The notes below the pieces were generated by a model, which was not told where the DNA came from, did no database searches, and saw only the letters and a list, made by a program, of their open reading frames with translations. Source: Achatina immaculata (Eukaryota > Mollusca > Gastropoda > Stylommatophora > Achatinidae). Taken from it: a stretch of 64,000 bases of DNA. Location of the stretch: assembly GCA_009760885.1 (NCBI GenBank), contig CM019692.1:58952964-59016963 (forward strand). The letters are read 5' to 3'. Positions 42,910 through 55,289 of the stretch are shown in pieces; the stretch's first letter is position 1, and each line of letters opens with the position of its first letter. The translations under genes and the position numbers were made by a program.

Positions 42910-44730
42910 GCAGAGGATCACAACTAGAAGGGAATCAGGCCATAGATTAGGAATGGACGGTACAGGTCGGAAAGGGCAGGGGTCGTAGGTAATGGTTAAT
43001 CTATCACTGTCTGTGGCCAATGAAAAGTGTCTGACATGGTGATACGAGGTAAAGAAAGAAACGATAAGTTTCAGAAAGAAGAGAGCATCATCACTCATCT
43101 GAAATGCGGTAAGAAGGAGTGGGCCTTAACGTCTTATAAGTACAAGCAAGATACATCAAAAGAAAGGCAGAAGAAGATGATCGACGGAGAAGATAGTGGC
43201 AAGTCAGATGCAATGATGTCTTAAAATAAATTCAGCTATAGGAATTGAAAACATCAGAAATCATAATCAAGGTGGACAGTCCAAGGTGCATGATGATGAT
43301 GATGATGATGGTGGTGATAAAGATGATGATTGTAGTATTGCTGATGGTAGTGGGTGGCCTAGATCAGGCCAGTGCTGTTGGGAGAAAAATGAAGAAAGTG
43401 AAGATGAGCTTTAAAGAAGTGGGTGATCTGGAAAGGTGGAACCTTCTTCATCAAAAAAAAAAAAATTCGTTTCTAAATTAATTGCAAAAATGTTTTAATT
43501 GAATTTACTTTCTTTTTTAACATTCACATACTTTACTTTTCACTTAACAGGTAAAAAAACATCATGAAAGCTGACTCTACATATATATATTCCTTATATA
43601 ATCAATTTTTCATTTCCTGGCTATATTCCTTTTAAATGAAGGCTGTCCTGCTTGAGCTTAACTTCTGGGCAAGTGGGAAACCCAATGATATTTGAGGGTA
43701 AACGAATATGAGTTATTAGATGTCACCGTATATTATAACACGCGTTCTCTGTATTGGTTAGCAGAGTGTCCGAGAGTAAGGAAACACAAGTCATATGTTA
43801 CGCAAAGCATATTACTTTCTTTTTGTTTTGGCCTTGCATCAGACGTAAAGACTTGTGTATTGCAGGATACTTGTGCTGAATAGAATAAACAATATTGAAG
43901 AATCAGTTAGAGAACCGTAAGGGGGGGGGGGGTTGTTTTGTTGTTAAGTTTTTCTAGACGGTAAGCGTTTTGACGCACGTGGGAATTTATGAGAATGATT
44001 GAAAACGACGGCGTCCGGTCACGTGATAGCCCTTGAAATGGAAGCTCCAACTTAACGGCTTTTTTTCGTTTCGGCTGTGGGATTGTGGAATTATTTGCTC
44101 GAAGCTGGAATAGGAGAAAGGGTCTATAAGTGAAAAATTACTCAAATTTGATATTTTAATTCAGGAAATATTTCTTTTTGGAATGAATGTTTTAGAATCT
44201 AGAATGCCGTGAGGCGATCCTCAGCGAAGCAGATCCCAGGCGGTAATGTGGTAGGGAAACCTTAGACATGTCGGGCGTTAAGCCACAACGGCAGCCATTA
44301 TCGCCGTCATCGTGGCTGGTGAAGAATGAAAACTATTCGGGGATAGGGGCAAGGAGGCCGTAAGTCATGAACCGAATGTTATATTAGGAGGCGACGGGAA
44401 AAAAGCTGTTAACTCTTACGACTTTGGAAGGGGGGGGGGGGAGGGGGAGACACTAGCCAATCTGTAATCTCCCAGGCAAAGAGATGTTATCAACTTGCAG
44501 GTGCTGTGCTGTAAACCAGTGCCATACCGTTGGTGTTATTCTTTCTGTCTGTCGGTTTCCCAAGTGCGGGTATGAAATCTGAGAACTGTCCGGGTTTGCT
44601 TACATTTTGTTCTGTCAGTCTCAAATAGGAGGACTGTAGCACTTGTGTAGCGGAAAAGAACACTTGTGACAACCTATGGTTTCCTGCTTTTCTGATTCTG
44701 CAGAATCGCTTTGTTATGTTCTCATTTTCT
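42910..44730. other. No gene recognised; simple tracts
   Basis: A GATGATGATG tract lies at 43292-43311, a G run at 43921-43932 and another G-rich run near 44428-44446. Small frames (for example 43027-43224 and 43245-43481) contain charged low-complexity sequence but no motif. Confidence 0.4.
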
Positions 44731-44734
44731 GGAC

Positions 44735-45195
44735 TATAGTTCTTTAAGGACCTCATGTGATGTTATAATATATGGGTTTTTAGTTAAGGACTTCATGTGG
44801 TTCAGTAATGTATGTGTTTAATTATGGAATTTTTATGTGATACTGTAATGCATGTGTTCTTTATTAAGGACCTCATTGTATGTTGTAGTGTATATGTGTT
44901 CTTAATTAAGGATCTTATGTGATGCTATAAGTTTGTGTTCTTCGTTAAGACCCTGATGTGGTGGTGTAATGTATCTGTTCATAGTGAAGAACCTGATGTG
45001 ATGATGTAATGTGTGCGTTCTTAGTCAAGGACCTTATCTGATGTGTTCTTATCCGATGCTGTAGAGTATGTTTTGTTAATTAAGGACTTTGTATGATGCT
45101 GTAGTATATGGGTTCTTAGTTAAGGACTTTATGTGATGCTGCAACATTAGTTAAGGAAATTATGTAATATATGTGCACTTAATTATAAATATCAT
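44735..45195. repeat. Degenerate tandem repeat, about 45 bp, about 10 units
   Basis: The phrase TTAGTTAAGGACTTTATGTG plus ATGCTGTAATGTATGTGTTC recurs with many substitutions and indels. Old age is suggested by the strong divergence. Confidence 0.8.
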
Positions 45196-45324
45196 ATCTC
45201 ATGCGGTGCTAAAATGTATGCATCACACATGCTTCCACTACTGTTAATTATTTATGTCATCGAACATAGTTTCTTTCGAGGCTCCATCCGATGAGACATA
45301 TCTTTAATAAGATAATAAAAACTA

Positions 45325-45415
45325 TATATACATATATATATATACATATGTATACATATATATATATAAACTTAAATACAGAGAGAGAGAGAGAGAGTCA
45401 GAGAGAGAGAGAGAG
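45325..45415. repeat. (TA)n and (GA)n tracts
   Basis: TATATATACATA runs at 45325-45368 are followed by GAGAGAGAG at 45382-45415. Confidence 0.9.
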
Positions 45416-45419
45416 ATTT

Positions 45420-46275
45420 TACTTGTGTTTCCTTATTCGTTCCATATCTCTCTTGTTTATTCTGACAACCTCTTCTAAACGTGGTCCATCAATATCAGTA
45501 ATTATCAAGTTCGGTATCATCATATTATTGTATTCGCTGTCTGAAAAAAAAGAAGTGTTTTGCAAAGCTCAGTTTCTAGCGAGTACATTATTGATTTCCT
45601 CTGTCCCTTGTATCGCGTCTTTTCGATTATTGTGTCGGCAGCTGTCTGGATTTATGATGCTGATTATTGATAGAGATTTCCAACAGATGACATAATTGTG
45701 TGTTAGTAGCTACTGTTCATTCACTAGCATCATTATTTAAATATGCCTGTCAATATCATTTCGCGTGCACATGTTATAAAGAAGGAGATGGGGAACTTAA
45801 AACGAGTGCGTCTTTGTATTCGTCCCTGGAGCTTCTAACATTCCCTTTGTTTATTTAATTTTCCTGTTTCAAAAAAGTGCAAATGAGAATTGTTATGTCT
45901 ATGAAACGTAAAATGTGCGAGTTGTAGAGGAAATAATTAGTGACAACACCTTCCCTTCAGATATGCACCTGCTAGCTTCCTGTATTTATTTGTGGAGATT
46001 GTTAATTTCACAGAGCAGTATAGGGGCGACCCCATGTGAAGAAAATTCAATAGAAATTTAATTCAGTTTACGGTTTGTTAAAGGTATGATCCATGTGTTA
46101 AAGATATGATCGATTTGTTAAAGGTAAAATTTCACACACTTCACGTACTACGCCATACACACAACGACCATCAGACCGGCTTTCTGTTAGCCCAACGCGA
46201 CACACAACTCTGCCAGTCTCATTTACGTCGGCAGTTGAACTTTTAGTACTTGAACATACGCGTAAATGATCGAGC
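45420..46275. other. No gene recognised
   Basis: AT-rich spacer with no conserved frame or repeat partner seen. Confidence 0.4.
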
Positions 46276-46278
<3 letters not shown>

Positions 46279-46351
<73 letters not shown>

Positions 46352-46353
46352 TA
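46279..46353. repeat. (TA)n(CA)n microsatellite
   Basis: About 29 TA dinucleotides followed by eight CA dinucleotides. Confidence 0.95.
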
Positions 46354-46565
46354 CAAGACTTTTGGGACGCTCCACTCTACACAGCCCGTTCTCCTCGTGA
46401 GGGTTCGTTTTCTCCCTTCAGCATATTATGTAGAACCCAAAACTAAACATATTCATCATTACGTTGCAATTAACACAAATCATATAATTGTACTCTGCAT
46501 TATGTGGGGGTCTAACCCAATGGACTCCCCATCGTCCACAAGTCCGGAGCCTTCGCCACAACCAC

Positions 46566-47150
46566 ATCCAGCATGAGGATGGAGATTGAAGCAACCACTC
46601 GAGCCATAAACTGACTAGTAAACCAGCAAGCATCACAATCCATAATATTATCGGAGTCACGATGCATGCTGAAAGAAAACTGAAAGCCAGGTGATGCGTC
46701 ACGGGTTGGTCGCCGAGCTAAAAGAGTCACAAACCTGCTCCCTAATATGGATTTATTGCCCAGGACATGCAGGTATCAAAGGTAATGAAATGGCAGATCA
46801 ATTAGCAAACAAAGCAACAAACCTGGGCAACCCACAAATGGACAAAGCAAACATTATAACAGCCACCGTATCAGAATTGCAGGGAAATAACACACACACA
46901 AATTTGAATGCAGAACCTACCATCAAAGACTCTACAAAAGGGGAATAATGAAGGGCAATGGAAGACATTCAGAACCTTACAGAAAAGATGGAGCTGTATT
47001 CAGTGTGCATGCGCTTCGAACAACATTGAGGTTAAAGGCTAAACACATATGGTTATTGTCTTGAGTGCAAGGAGACCCATCTCTAGGCCACAGTCAGAGC
47101 ATGGCCATTCTTCATGTCCAACTTCAAGCATAGGGTGAGCGAAAATCACA
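46566..47150 (+). pseudogene. RNase H-type LINE, RNase H and C-terminal fragment
   Basis: Plus-strand reading gives IEATTRAIN, one stop, LVNQQASQSIILSESRCMLK, a shift, then IWIYCPGHAGIKGNEMADQL with ANKAT. The last is the C-terminal RNase HI motif (HAGIxGNExAD). The middle Asp of the S/TDS motif is Glu here. Beyond 46950 broken frames give TTLRLKAKH and a Cys-x2-Cys...His...Cys end (LECKETH...SEHGHSSCP), a Zn-knuckle. RT and endonuclease are absent. It resembles family H at 29265 in type. Confidence 0.75.
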
Positions 47151-47154
47151 CTAC

Positions 47155-48035
47155 CCCCACCCCCCCCCCCACCGGCCACAAGCCTATCTGTAGAAAACAA
47201 CTTAATCTACTGGATTAAGTTCATCTATAGCAGTGTGTACTTCTTTACTGATTTAAGCCCATTTATAACTATTAGATGATAGCTCTTGGTCATTGATAAC
47301 TGTTTGCCATAGCTTTATTGTTGTGGCCTCTTGTATGTTTATATACTTAGATTATGTATAAAAACTTGTTTTACTGTGCAAAGAATTTTCTTAATGAAAT
47401 AGAACCCGTTATTCCTTTTTTAAAAGAAAAGTACTTTTGCCGCGCTAAATTGACAGACTTGTTAACTGAAGATATTTCAGGATTCCTGACAAGGTCAGAA
47501 CTGGTGTTTTGTTCCGTTTTCCTTAATGCAGGTCCCCCCCCCACCCGCACTCCCCCCTCCTCCTGAATAAATTAAGCGTCGTAGGCCATCAACTAGTGGG
47601 AAGGAGGTACTGGTGAATGCATTTTGATGTGCAGATTTCTCAACATTTCTAGCTTCTGCTAATCCTGGCAGCCAATATAGTTGCGTTTATATGGCGTATA
47701 TGTTGCGTATATGTGGCGTTTATGTGTTTGTGAGCTTCAGTGAGGGAAGAATTGGTTGAACCAACAGCGACGCAGTCTCTCGGTCGGTCTCTGACTGAAT
47801 GCGTCGGACTGACTCTAGTCCGTCGCCCTCCAGTTGACCCAGTCTATCGTTTCCGAGACTCAGTGTTGAGGAACAATTGGCTCTGAAGAGGAGGAACATC
47901 TGCCTGCACTGAGAGACGCACTGGATTACCTCGAACACAAGTGTCAGCGAACTAAAGAGAAAATTGTGGATATCACGAACAACTCAAGTCCCCGTATTGT
48001 CCGCCTGAATGGGATTGTGGTTGATGCTCTTGTGT
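47155..48035. other. No gene recognised
   Basis: Contains C runs near 47156-47171 and 47534-47541. Short frames such as 47354-47566 lack motifs. Confidence 0.4.
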
Positions 48036-48039
48036 CTCA

Positions 48040-48245
48040 TGTGTATGCCTTTGGTTCGGATCCGGCCGGAGCTGTTCCGTGCATCCAGCTCTAGAAATTG
48101 GGCCCCAGTCTCTTCATAAGCTGGGGGTGGAATGTTGCCAGGTGTGGTACTGACCACATCACCCTCTAGTGTGCCGTTAGAGGAAGGATTGTATGAGCAA
48201 CTAACACCATATCCGGACTACTTTTACCCGAGTCACATCTGATGA
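48040..48245 (+). repeat. SINE 3' body remnant
   Basis: Partner of 1075-1290. It contains GGATCCGGCCGGAGCTG, CAGCTCTAGAAATTGGG, AGGTGTGGTACTGACCACAT and CACCCTCTAGTGTGCCG, then CACCATATCC. It is joined within about 30 bases to R300 copy 4. Confidence 0.65.
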
Positions 48246-48273
48246 AAATGGGGACTTGCTTTTACTTGTACTG

Positions 48274-48582
48274 TCTCCCTGTAACTGCGAGCTGGTGTTC
48301 TTTGCAGCCGATGCTGTAGAGATGTTGAGAAACAGCATCTTATCAGCGTGGGATTGGGTTATGGCAGCTACTTTTCAGTCCCGGAGTACAGCTAAAAAGC
48401 AGGGGGTGCGCAATCCTTCTTTAGCAGACTCCGCCACCATGGGGACTATGGCGATCCCTGCCCCGTTAGCTATTCCCAGTAAATACCAACGGAGAGGTGG
48501 GACAAGGTCTTGGTCAGCTGTGGTTCGCTAACCCTGACGCTAACATATCAGCTATGGGTCGCTGATTGCCTCATCGGACAGC
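48274..48582 (+). repeat. R300 dispersed repeat, copy 4
   Basis: A full-length copy: CTCCCTGTAACTGCGAGCTG, TGGTGTTCTTTGCAGCCGAT, CACCATGGGGACTATGGCGA, TCCCTGCCCCGTTAGC, AAGGTCTTGGTCAGCTGTGG and GCTGATTGCCTCATCGGACA. Near its end the motif that is amplified in copy 2 is present about twice. Confidence 0.85.
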
Positions 48583-48584
48583 GT

Positions 48585-48912
48585 CATCACATGAGAAAAA
48601 AACAAAAGGTTCTTTCTGCTGAATTTTAAACCACAAGCCTGGATTCGTTTAAAACATGATCTGCGGTTACTGCTTCACAGGTTTTTTTTTTTTAGTAAAA
48701 CAACAATAGAGAGCTTTGCCATAGACTCCATTCACTACGAGGACAATATTATCCAACAGCGAAGCTGAATTAACTTAGCAGGGTGTTTTCACGACCATAG
48801 CCACAGAGTAGAGAAGAGTCTTAACTCTTACCTGCCATGTGCCGTCTAAACTGATGCAGAAACAAATAAAACAGTATGTCATGTGGGGTTTTTGTTCTGT
48901 AGTTAGCAGTTC
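48585..48912. other. No gene recognised
   Basis: Spacer between R300 copy 4 and a family A fragment. No motif seen. Confidence 0.4.
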
Positions 48913-48914
48913 TA

Positions 48915-49033
48915 TATTATGATGCAAATGGATGCAGCAGCGGCAGGCCATCTTGCTCACAACCGAGAGGCCTACAGGAGTGCTGTTTGGGAGGCAAAGT
49001 TCTGCAAGGAACATGCAAATGAATGAATGAATG
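48915..49033 (+). pseudogene. LINE family A, 3' fragment 5
   Basis: Only the last 118 bases: GATGCAAATGGATGCAGCAG, CGGCAGGCCATCTTGCTCAC, AACCGAGAGGCCTACAGGAG, GAGGCAAAGTTCTGCAAGGA and ACATGCAAATGAATGAATG. It is the shortest family A copy. Confidence 0.85.
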
Positions 49034-49144
49034 AGTTAGCAGTTCATAATTTTAAACTATGACAAACGTTTAAAGTAGGCATTGCAGCATATTTCCCAGT
49101 AAGATATTGCAGGCAAAAAAAAAGAGTTCGTGTGTGTCAGATAT

Positions 49145-49433
49145 TCTACTGTAGATTCATTATCATCTCCTTTTAGTCCCATGAGAGCATAGGCCACGGA
49201 TAAAGGCTCTCCAGTCATCCCTGTTCTTGAAATTATTCTCTACTTCCTTCCATGTGTGTCCCCTTGTCTCTGAGCACTGTCATAACTTCTCTTATCCAAG
49301 TAAGTCTAAGTTTTCCTCGTTTTCTATTTCCTTGAGGATTCCTTTTAAGTGTCTGTCTTGCTATGCAGGTGTCGGGTTTCCTCAGAGTGTGACCAGTCCA
49401 CCTCCATTTCCTAAACATGATCTGTAGGTTCAT
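49145..49433 (-). pseudogene. LINE family J, 3' end (RTE-like)
   Basis: The minus-strand frame reads KWRWTGHTLRKPDTCIARQT, LKRNPQGNRKRGKLRLTWIR and REVMTVLRDKGTHMEGSRE. A second frame ends with W-AFIRGLCSHGTK, the usual end of this LINE type. The tail shows ATGATAATGA. Only this tail survives. Confidence 0.75.
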
Positions 49434-49439
49434 AGGTTC

Positions 49440-50380
49440 TTGTCCTGTCCTTTCTCAGACGGTGGGTTAGAGGCTAGTAATTTCCAGTCTCCTAGCCTAG
49501 AAAACTAATTCGACCCTTTATCTAACACAAATCTTGGTTTCCAAATATAAAAAAAAATACAAGAGGTAATGACACACGTTAAAATACTGTAAAATAATTG
49601 ACAACCGTTAAAATACCAGCAGATAATGATACCCGTTAAAATGCCTGCGTCACTTTCGATTAAACTGACAACGAAATTTAAATCTGATATTTAGCATGTC
49701 AGAGGCGGACTGGAGCTTCGCACTTTACTGCCTCCATTGCTAACCACTCACAAATGATCAGTTTTAGAAGAGTATTTGTTTCGGCTGTTCGATCAAAATG
49801 ATGAAATTTTTTTTTTTGTTTTCCTATCGGCAAATTTATTCGTCTTTTAAGTTTCGCTCTTGAAGAATGAACGTCTGGGGTATTTCTGTGCCATGTAATA
49901 TAGTTTTAGATTTTCTCGAAATGGGTTCAGTACAAATATTAAATAAAATGCAAAATACTTTAAAGGAAACTTTAGATGTTGGTGAGGATTTTCAATGCGG
50001 TGGGATTAGATATTTCTTCGGAATTTCTAAATATTGCGAGTGCGTTTTGGTTTAAAAGAATACAACATTATTTTTGATCGCGTTCTGGAATTGAAGTTGT
50101 TTGCGTAGCAGTCGTATTCTTCCCAAATTCCGTTCATTCTTTTGTTAAAATTATTTCATTCGCTCTCTCTTCTTATCTTAGTTATTATTTATTTCTATAT
50201 GGTAATTTTTTTCCTGTATCGTTTTATTCCTTTTTTTTTCTTCTTCCACATTGCATTTTTTCATTCTTTCTTTTTTTCTCCTTGTTTTCCTACTCACATC
50301 AGTTTTTGTAGTTTTTTTTAGCCCCTTCTTTTTTTCTACTTTCCAACATTCTCATTTATCTTCTCATTTTCATCATTCTA
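49440..50380. other. No gene recognised; T-rich
   Basis: Long T-rich and pyrimidine-rich stretches (50160-50340) and AT-rich DNA. No frame with motif. Confidence 0.4.
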
Positions 50381-50382
50381 GG

Positions 50383-50585
50383 CTGCCTAGTAAAGAGGAT
50401 TAAGCAAAGAAAACTTAAATATTTTGGACACATTAAACGTCCTGATAATCTAGAGAAGACCGTCTTGGAAGGGTACATAATGGGAAAAAGAAAGAGAGGA
50501 AGACCAAGGCGAAGATGGATGCAGGATATCGTTGATGCTGTTAGGGAGGCAAAGTTCCGCAAGGGACATGCAAATGAATGAATTT
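50383..50585 (+). pseudogene. LINE family A, 3' fragment 6
   Basis: It begins GGCTGCCTAGTAAAGAGGAT and has LKYFGHIKRPDNLEK, YIMGKRKRGRPRRRW and KFRKGHANE, ending AATGAATGAA. The LQMDASAAGHLAYNREAYRS segment is deleted between GTTGATG and CTGTTAGG, about 70 bases. Confidence 0.85.
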
Positions 50586-50694
50586 CATCATTCTTCATTT
50601 TATTCTCTTTTCGTTTATACCCGTTGGTACAGAGATTTTTAAATATTTAAGACAAAAGCGTTCATCTGTTCCTTCCCAGAAGCACTCAGTTTTA

Positions 50695-50795
50695 TTGTTT
50701 TTTTTAAGTGGCAATCTACAGATCCATTCTGCAAAGAAAGACAGTTTTTTAGTGGCAATCCATAGATCCAATCCACAAAGAAGGACAGAGTCTTG
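50695..50795. repeat. Tandem duplication of about 43 bp
   Basis: AGTGGCAATCTACAGATCCA and TTCTGCAAAGAAAGACAG are repeated as AGTGGCAATCCATAGATCCA and ATCCACAAAGAAGGACAG. Confidence 0.75.
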
Positions 50796-50799
50796 ATAT

Positions 50800-51295
50800 T
50801 CTGTAATTCATCAGTTCTTTGTGCCGTTCTTGTTCTTTTTTTTAGAACATTCAAACAAGATTAAATTCTTATTTTTTAGAAGTACTTCTCCATGCTTTGC
50901 CAGTTAGAAGACTTATGTTACAATAGCGACAGCCTGTTCAAACATTAAATACTGCTGTTGTAGATTCTTTTCAAATACGTATTTGGAAATCAGACATTTC
51001 CAAAAAAAAATGTCTTCTAGTTAAATATTGATTTTCCTGAATACAGTCTGGAGGTTTCTTAAACGCTAGAGCTTTCAGTAGAAATGGGAGTGAATGTCTC
51101 AAGAGAGCGAAGACACATGAGACAGTCACGTGACACTGAGGTTCAGGTCCACGAATCCACAGACCTAACATAAGAGTTTGAGTTTTTGAGGCTTTTTTTT
51201 CCTTTTCAAGTTCTGTCAAATAAGAAACCTTGTTACACCTCCTTATTATTGAAAATTAATGAGAGAAGTCTTGGCTTGGTTAAAGGAAAAGAAAA
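50800..51295. other. No gene recognised
   Basis: Unique-looking AT-rich spacer without conserved frames. Confidence 0.4.
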
Positions 51296-51299
51296 ATTA

Positions 51300-51562
51300 T
51301 AGCCAGTAAGGGCAAATCTGTCATATGTGGATTCTGATCGAAAGAAAACGAACTAGTAAACGTATTTCCATCATGAGTGAATATTGATCGAAATAAAAAT
51401 AACTAGAAAGCGTACTTCAATCACAGTTAGGTCTGGATAGAAAGGAAAACAGTCCGTAAGCACACACTAATCATAGGTAGATTTAGATCGAAATAAAAAT
51501 AACCAGTAGGCACAGATCTAGCATAAGCAAAATGAGAATCGACAGAAAAATAACCGGTAGTC
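51300..51562. repeat. Degenerate tandem repeat, about 58 bp, 4-5 units
   Basis: GATCGAAATAAAAATAACTA plus GTAAGCAC and ATCATAGGTAGAT variants recur at about 58-base spacing with high divergence. Confidence 0.7.
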
Positions 51563-51564
51563 GG

Positions 51565-51990
51565 ATATCTCCCATAGATAATAAGAGGACCGCTAATATA
51601 TGACGCGACATGAGAGTTGGGCATGTTGAAGTCAAGGGAGATAATCATGAAAATTATGTCCAGCGTGAAGACGCACTAAGAATATTATAGAGTTTGTAAG
51701 CTGGACAATAATGGCTGATTGTAGGAGTGATTTTCCAAACTCCCCCTCCAGGAAACTATAACTAAAATTATAAAATGATGTACAATTAGTACATTATATT
51801 GAGGCATAAAGAAAAATTCACAGACAGAACAGACATATGTCACTATAGTCTTATGTATTTGTGAAAGCACATAATCCCCCCTTTCCGACATTTCGCTTTA
51901 CGAAGATTCGTTTTTTTTTTTCCAAACGTCGGCCCATTATTTTAGTGGGACTTCTTTTGCATATTTATAAATATTTTTAGACTGTACAAT
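51565..51990. other. No gene recognised
   Basis: Two short minus frames carry no motif. Confidence 0.4.
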
Positions 51991-52041
<51 letters not shown>

Positions 52042-52054
52042 CCTCTCTCTCAGA
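51991..52054. repeat. (TC)n microsatellite
   Basis: A TC run of about 60 bases with a CCCTCC interruption. It lies about 110 bases upstream of the family C LINE. Confidence 0.95.
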
Positions 52055-52162
52055 CAGTAGGAACTGTGACTTTTCATGAAATCGTCTTGTATTCAATTAT
52101 CTATCATTGCAACCTTATCATTACTAGTTGTAGAAAATGGCCCAGATAGTTGATGAGTAGCT

Positions 52163-53043
52163 ACGAAAGGAAGGTCTCAGAATTGATCCTTTAAACATTT
52201 ACCACCTGTTAGGGAAACTTTCTGAGGCAACTAATATAGTTAATCATAACTTCCATGTCTTTGGCTTTTCAGAAAGTCGTCTAAACAAAAATATAACTGA
52301 AGAAGATATTATGATAGACGGTTATAATTTACTTCGACGTGACCCTACTAGGAAGCTTGAGACAGGATTAGTTGTATACGTTATCAGAGCCATACACTCT
52401 TATCGTAGAACAGACATTGAGACACCAGATATTGAATGTATGTGGTTGGAAATCAGACTTCCAACGCAGAGCCCAATCTTAATCGGGTTTCTGTATCGTA
52501 ATCCAAATGTAACAGCATCGTGGTATGATCAGTTTACAAGTATGATGGATTATGTTTTGTCTTTTAATTTAAAGGATATAATTGTTCTTGGAGATTTCAA
52601 TATTAATTACAGGCAAACAGATGCTACATGGAATGATATTGCTTTATCATAAAATTTATCCCAAATTATCACTAAACCTATCAGAGTAACTGAAACATCA
52701 TTCCCACTAATAGATCACACAGATGTAGCTCATCCAGAAAACATTATAGACTGTAAAGTCCCTCACACGTCACTGAGTGATCATTATCCGGTCTGTTGCA
52801 CATGGACACGACATGGCTTGAAAATTCCCAAAAATAAACATACCTGTATTAAATTTAGAAGATTTAGCAAATTCAGCTTAGAATCATTTCTGAAAGAGTT
52901 ACAAGCAGCACCTCTAGATCATGTGTACCAACTAACTGACCCTGATAAGGCCTTGGAATACTGGATAAAAACCTTCGGGGATATATTTGACAAGCATGTT
53001 CCTATTAAAGAGGTGAGAGATAAACATCAAGTGAAGTCCCCCT
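52163..53043 (+). pseudogene. Family C endonuclease and linker
   Basis: In one frame: GLRIDPLNIYHLLGKLSEAT, VFGFSESRLNKNI (the SE of the IIGISETW motif), GYNLLRRDPTRKLETGLVVY, ILIGFLYRNP and IIVLGDFNI (metal-binding GDFN). A TAA at 52651 interrupts. It resumes NLSQIITKPIRVTETSFPLI, DHTDV, then HTSLSDHYPVCCTW (catalytic SDHYPV). The linker runs to TGA at 53043, where a one-base shift leads to the RT frame. Confidence 0.82.
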
Positions 53044-53047
53044 GAAT

Positions 53048-54226
53048 AACACTGAGATATTGCAAGTCATGAGGGAAAGGGATCAGGCCCACAAAATTGA
53101 GGAATTCAATAGCTACCGATTACTTCGAAATAGATTTCAGTATTTAATTAGACAAGAAAAGAAAAATTACTTTAGGAACCTAGTTCAGAATAAATCAGAC
53201 AGTAAGTCTATCTGGAAAGCGATTAACATTCTAGCAAACAAGAGAAAACAGTCTGACTTGCAGAGTTATAATCATGTGCCCACTTGTGAAGAGGTCAGCA
53301 ATCACTTCAGAGAAGAAGTCAAAATCTTAAAATCTTCACTACCAACCCCTACTTTTGATTTAAGTGAATTAAACAAATTTATAGGTAGCAAATGTGCAAA
53401 TCTAAAGCAACCCAGTATTCCTTTCATGTCAGTTAGCGAAGTTTGCAATTATCTTTCATCTTTAAAGAACAACAACACAGCAGGACTTGATGAAATCAGC
53501 AACAAGATATTACGCCACTCTGCCCCAGTAATTACAGATACACTAACATACATTTACATTCAGTGCATTGCACGTTGTCATTTCCCTCAGGCTTTTAAAA
53601 TTGCAAAAATATATCCCCTTTTAAAATCTGGTTTGGAGAAAAATCCCTCAAGCTTTGGACCAATTTCCATTCTACCATCCTTACAACACATGCAAGAAAA
53701 TGATTTGATTGTTGACTGTCAGTCAGGTTTTAGGCCAAAACATTCCTGGCACATAGCTCTCACAAAAATCACAGAATGTTGCTTATCTAATATAAACGAT
53801 GATAAATTATGTGGTGCTGTCTTTGTTGACTTAAAAAAAAAAACATTTGGCATGATTGATCATGAAATCCTAGTTAGAAAGCTTGAGACTTATAGATTAC
53901 ATCCTGACTTGATAAAATTTATTAGATCTTTTCTTTCCAACAGACAACAGGTAGTTTCCCTCAAAAACTCTAAATCAAGTTCATCTGTGGTTGATAATAG
54001 TGTTCCACAGGGATCTATTCTTGGTCCTCTCCTGTTTACCATCTACATCAATGATCTTCCACTTCATCTAAAAAAATCATCTTCTGACCTCTTTGCTGAT
54101 GACTGCACAGTTCACAATAGTGACAATGACTGTATTAACTTTGAGCGAATTCTTCAAATTGAAATAAACAGTCTAATGAACTGGAGCAATAACAACAGAA
54201 TGCTCATAAACACCAGCAAAACATAA
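53048..54226 (+). pseudogene. Family C reverse transcriptase
   Basis: In order: RDQAHKIEEFNSYRLLRNRF (pre-RT), NNNTAGLDEISNKIL, FKIAKIYPLLKSG, SFGPISILPS, QSGFRPKHS, motif A CGAVFVDLKKKTFGMIDHEI, motif B SVPQGSILGPLLFTIYINDL and motif C DLFADDCTVH. About 15 residues usual between PISILP-L and the following HMQENDL are absent, probably an in-frame deletion. In motif A the second Asp (KAFD) is Gly, while the catalytic Asp remains. TAA at 54224 ends the frame. Confidence 0.85.
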
Positions 54227-54264
54227 TCCAGGCTCATTACAAGACAGAAATTAACAAATTCGCC

Positions 54265-54913
54265 AACAACAACTACAGTTCCATGCTAGAACTTCACAGA
54301 TAGAGAATATTAGTGAACATAAAACTCTAGGTCTCATGACTGACCACCACCTCAGCTGGAATCATCATGTAGACAATCTAACCAAACTCATTGCACAAAA
54401 AAATTACCAGTTTACTAAAATTAAACATTTTCTTGACATAGACACCAGAAACATATACTACATATCACAGATACAAATACACTTGGACTACTGCTCCACA
54501 GTCTGGGATGGTTGTTCCATGTCAAAAAGACTTTACTCATTTAAAAAACGAGCAGTAAAGCTTATAGATGACAAAACATGCAGCACATACTACAAATAAG
54601 GACAAACATCTTGATATTCTATCCCTCAAGAAGAGATTTCTTTTCGACAAGACCAAGTTATTTCATAAAATTCTATCGCACAATGCTCCGCCCTATCTGT
54701 AGTCGTTGTTCAAATCCAACCCAAAACACAGTCAACGCTTAAGCAATTGTATTCTCCCAAAACCAAGGCTTGACATGTCTAAAACAATCTTCTCTTACTC
54801 AGCTGCCCACCCTTGGAATGCCCAAACAATTCACGTAAAACTTATAAGTAATATTCGTTCTTATAACTTTAAACTTTGACATCTGTTTGATATGGACTAT
54901 ATGCTTCCCTAAG
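54265..54913 (+). pseudogene. Family C C-terminal region
   Basis: After two shifts the frame reads FHARTSQIENISEHKTLGLM, TDHHLSWNHHVDNLTK and HLDYCSTVWDG, the YLGV.ID..LSW..HI and YC..VWG region after RT in CR1/Jockey-group LINEs. A further shift near 54596 continues DKHLDILSLKKRFLFDKTKL, FHKILSHNAPPYL, LPKPRLDMSKTIFSYSAAHP and ends YMLP at about 54913. Confidence 0.8.
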
Positions 54914-55250
54914 CATAGTTTAAAGTAGTTTAAAGTATGGCTTGAGTGTTGTAATTTTTTAAAATTCTGCTTTTCTATAAATTTGTTAGTTTTGAATGAA
55001 TGTAAGAATGCAAGTTTATTTCATGTTGTTGCATAAATCAGAGTGTAGAATGTAATGACATGAGATAAGTTTATTATTTATTTATGTAATCATTTAATTG
55101 TGTCTTCATGATTATTATGCTCATTAACAAATGCTGAATGACTGTGATTGAGTGAAAGCTGTATGATGAAGGGCAGAATGTCAGACGGACCTGCGTGCCC
55201 AATTATTAACCCTTTGAAAATATAGTATGTTCGTCCATTCGTTCGTTCGT

Positions 55251-55281
<31 letters not shown>

Positions 55282-55289
55282 TTTTCTCT

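Larger units (their letters stand above)
52160..55245 (+). mobile_element. LINE family C, CR1/Jockey-group, long copy
   Basis: A 3.1-kb non-LTR element, sense to the host gene, with endonuclease, RT, a C-terminal region ending near 54913, a 330-base 3' UTR (with GGGCAGAATGTCAGACGGAC and CTGCGTGCCCAATTATTAAC) and a CGTTCGTTCG/TC tail. At least one nonsense codon and three frameshifts break it. Its RT motifs differ in type from the RTE-like families. The 5' end of the endonuclease is truncated or degraded before 52163. Confidence 0.85.
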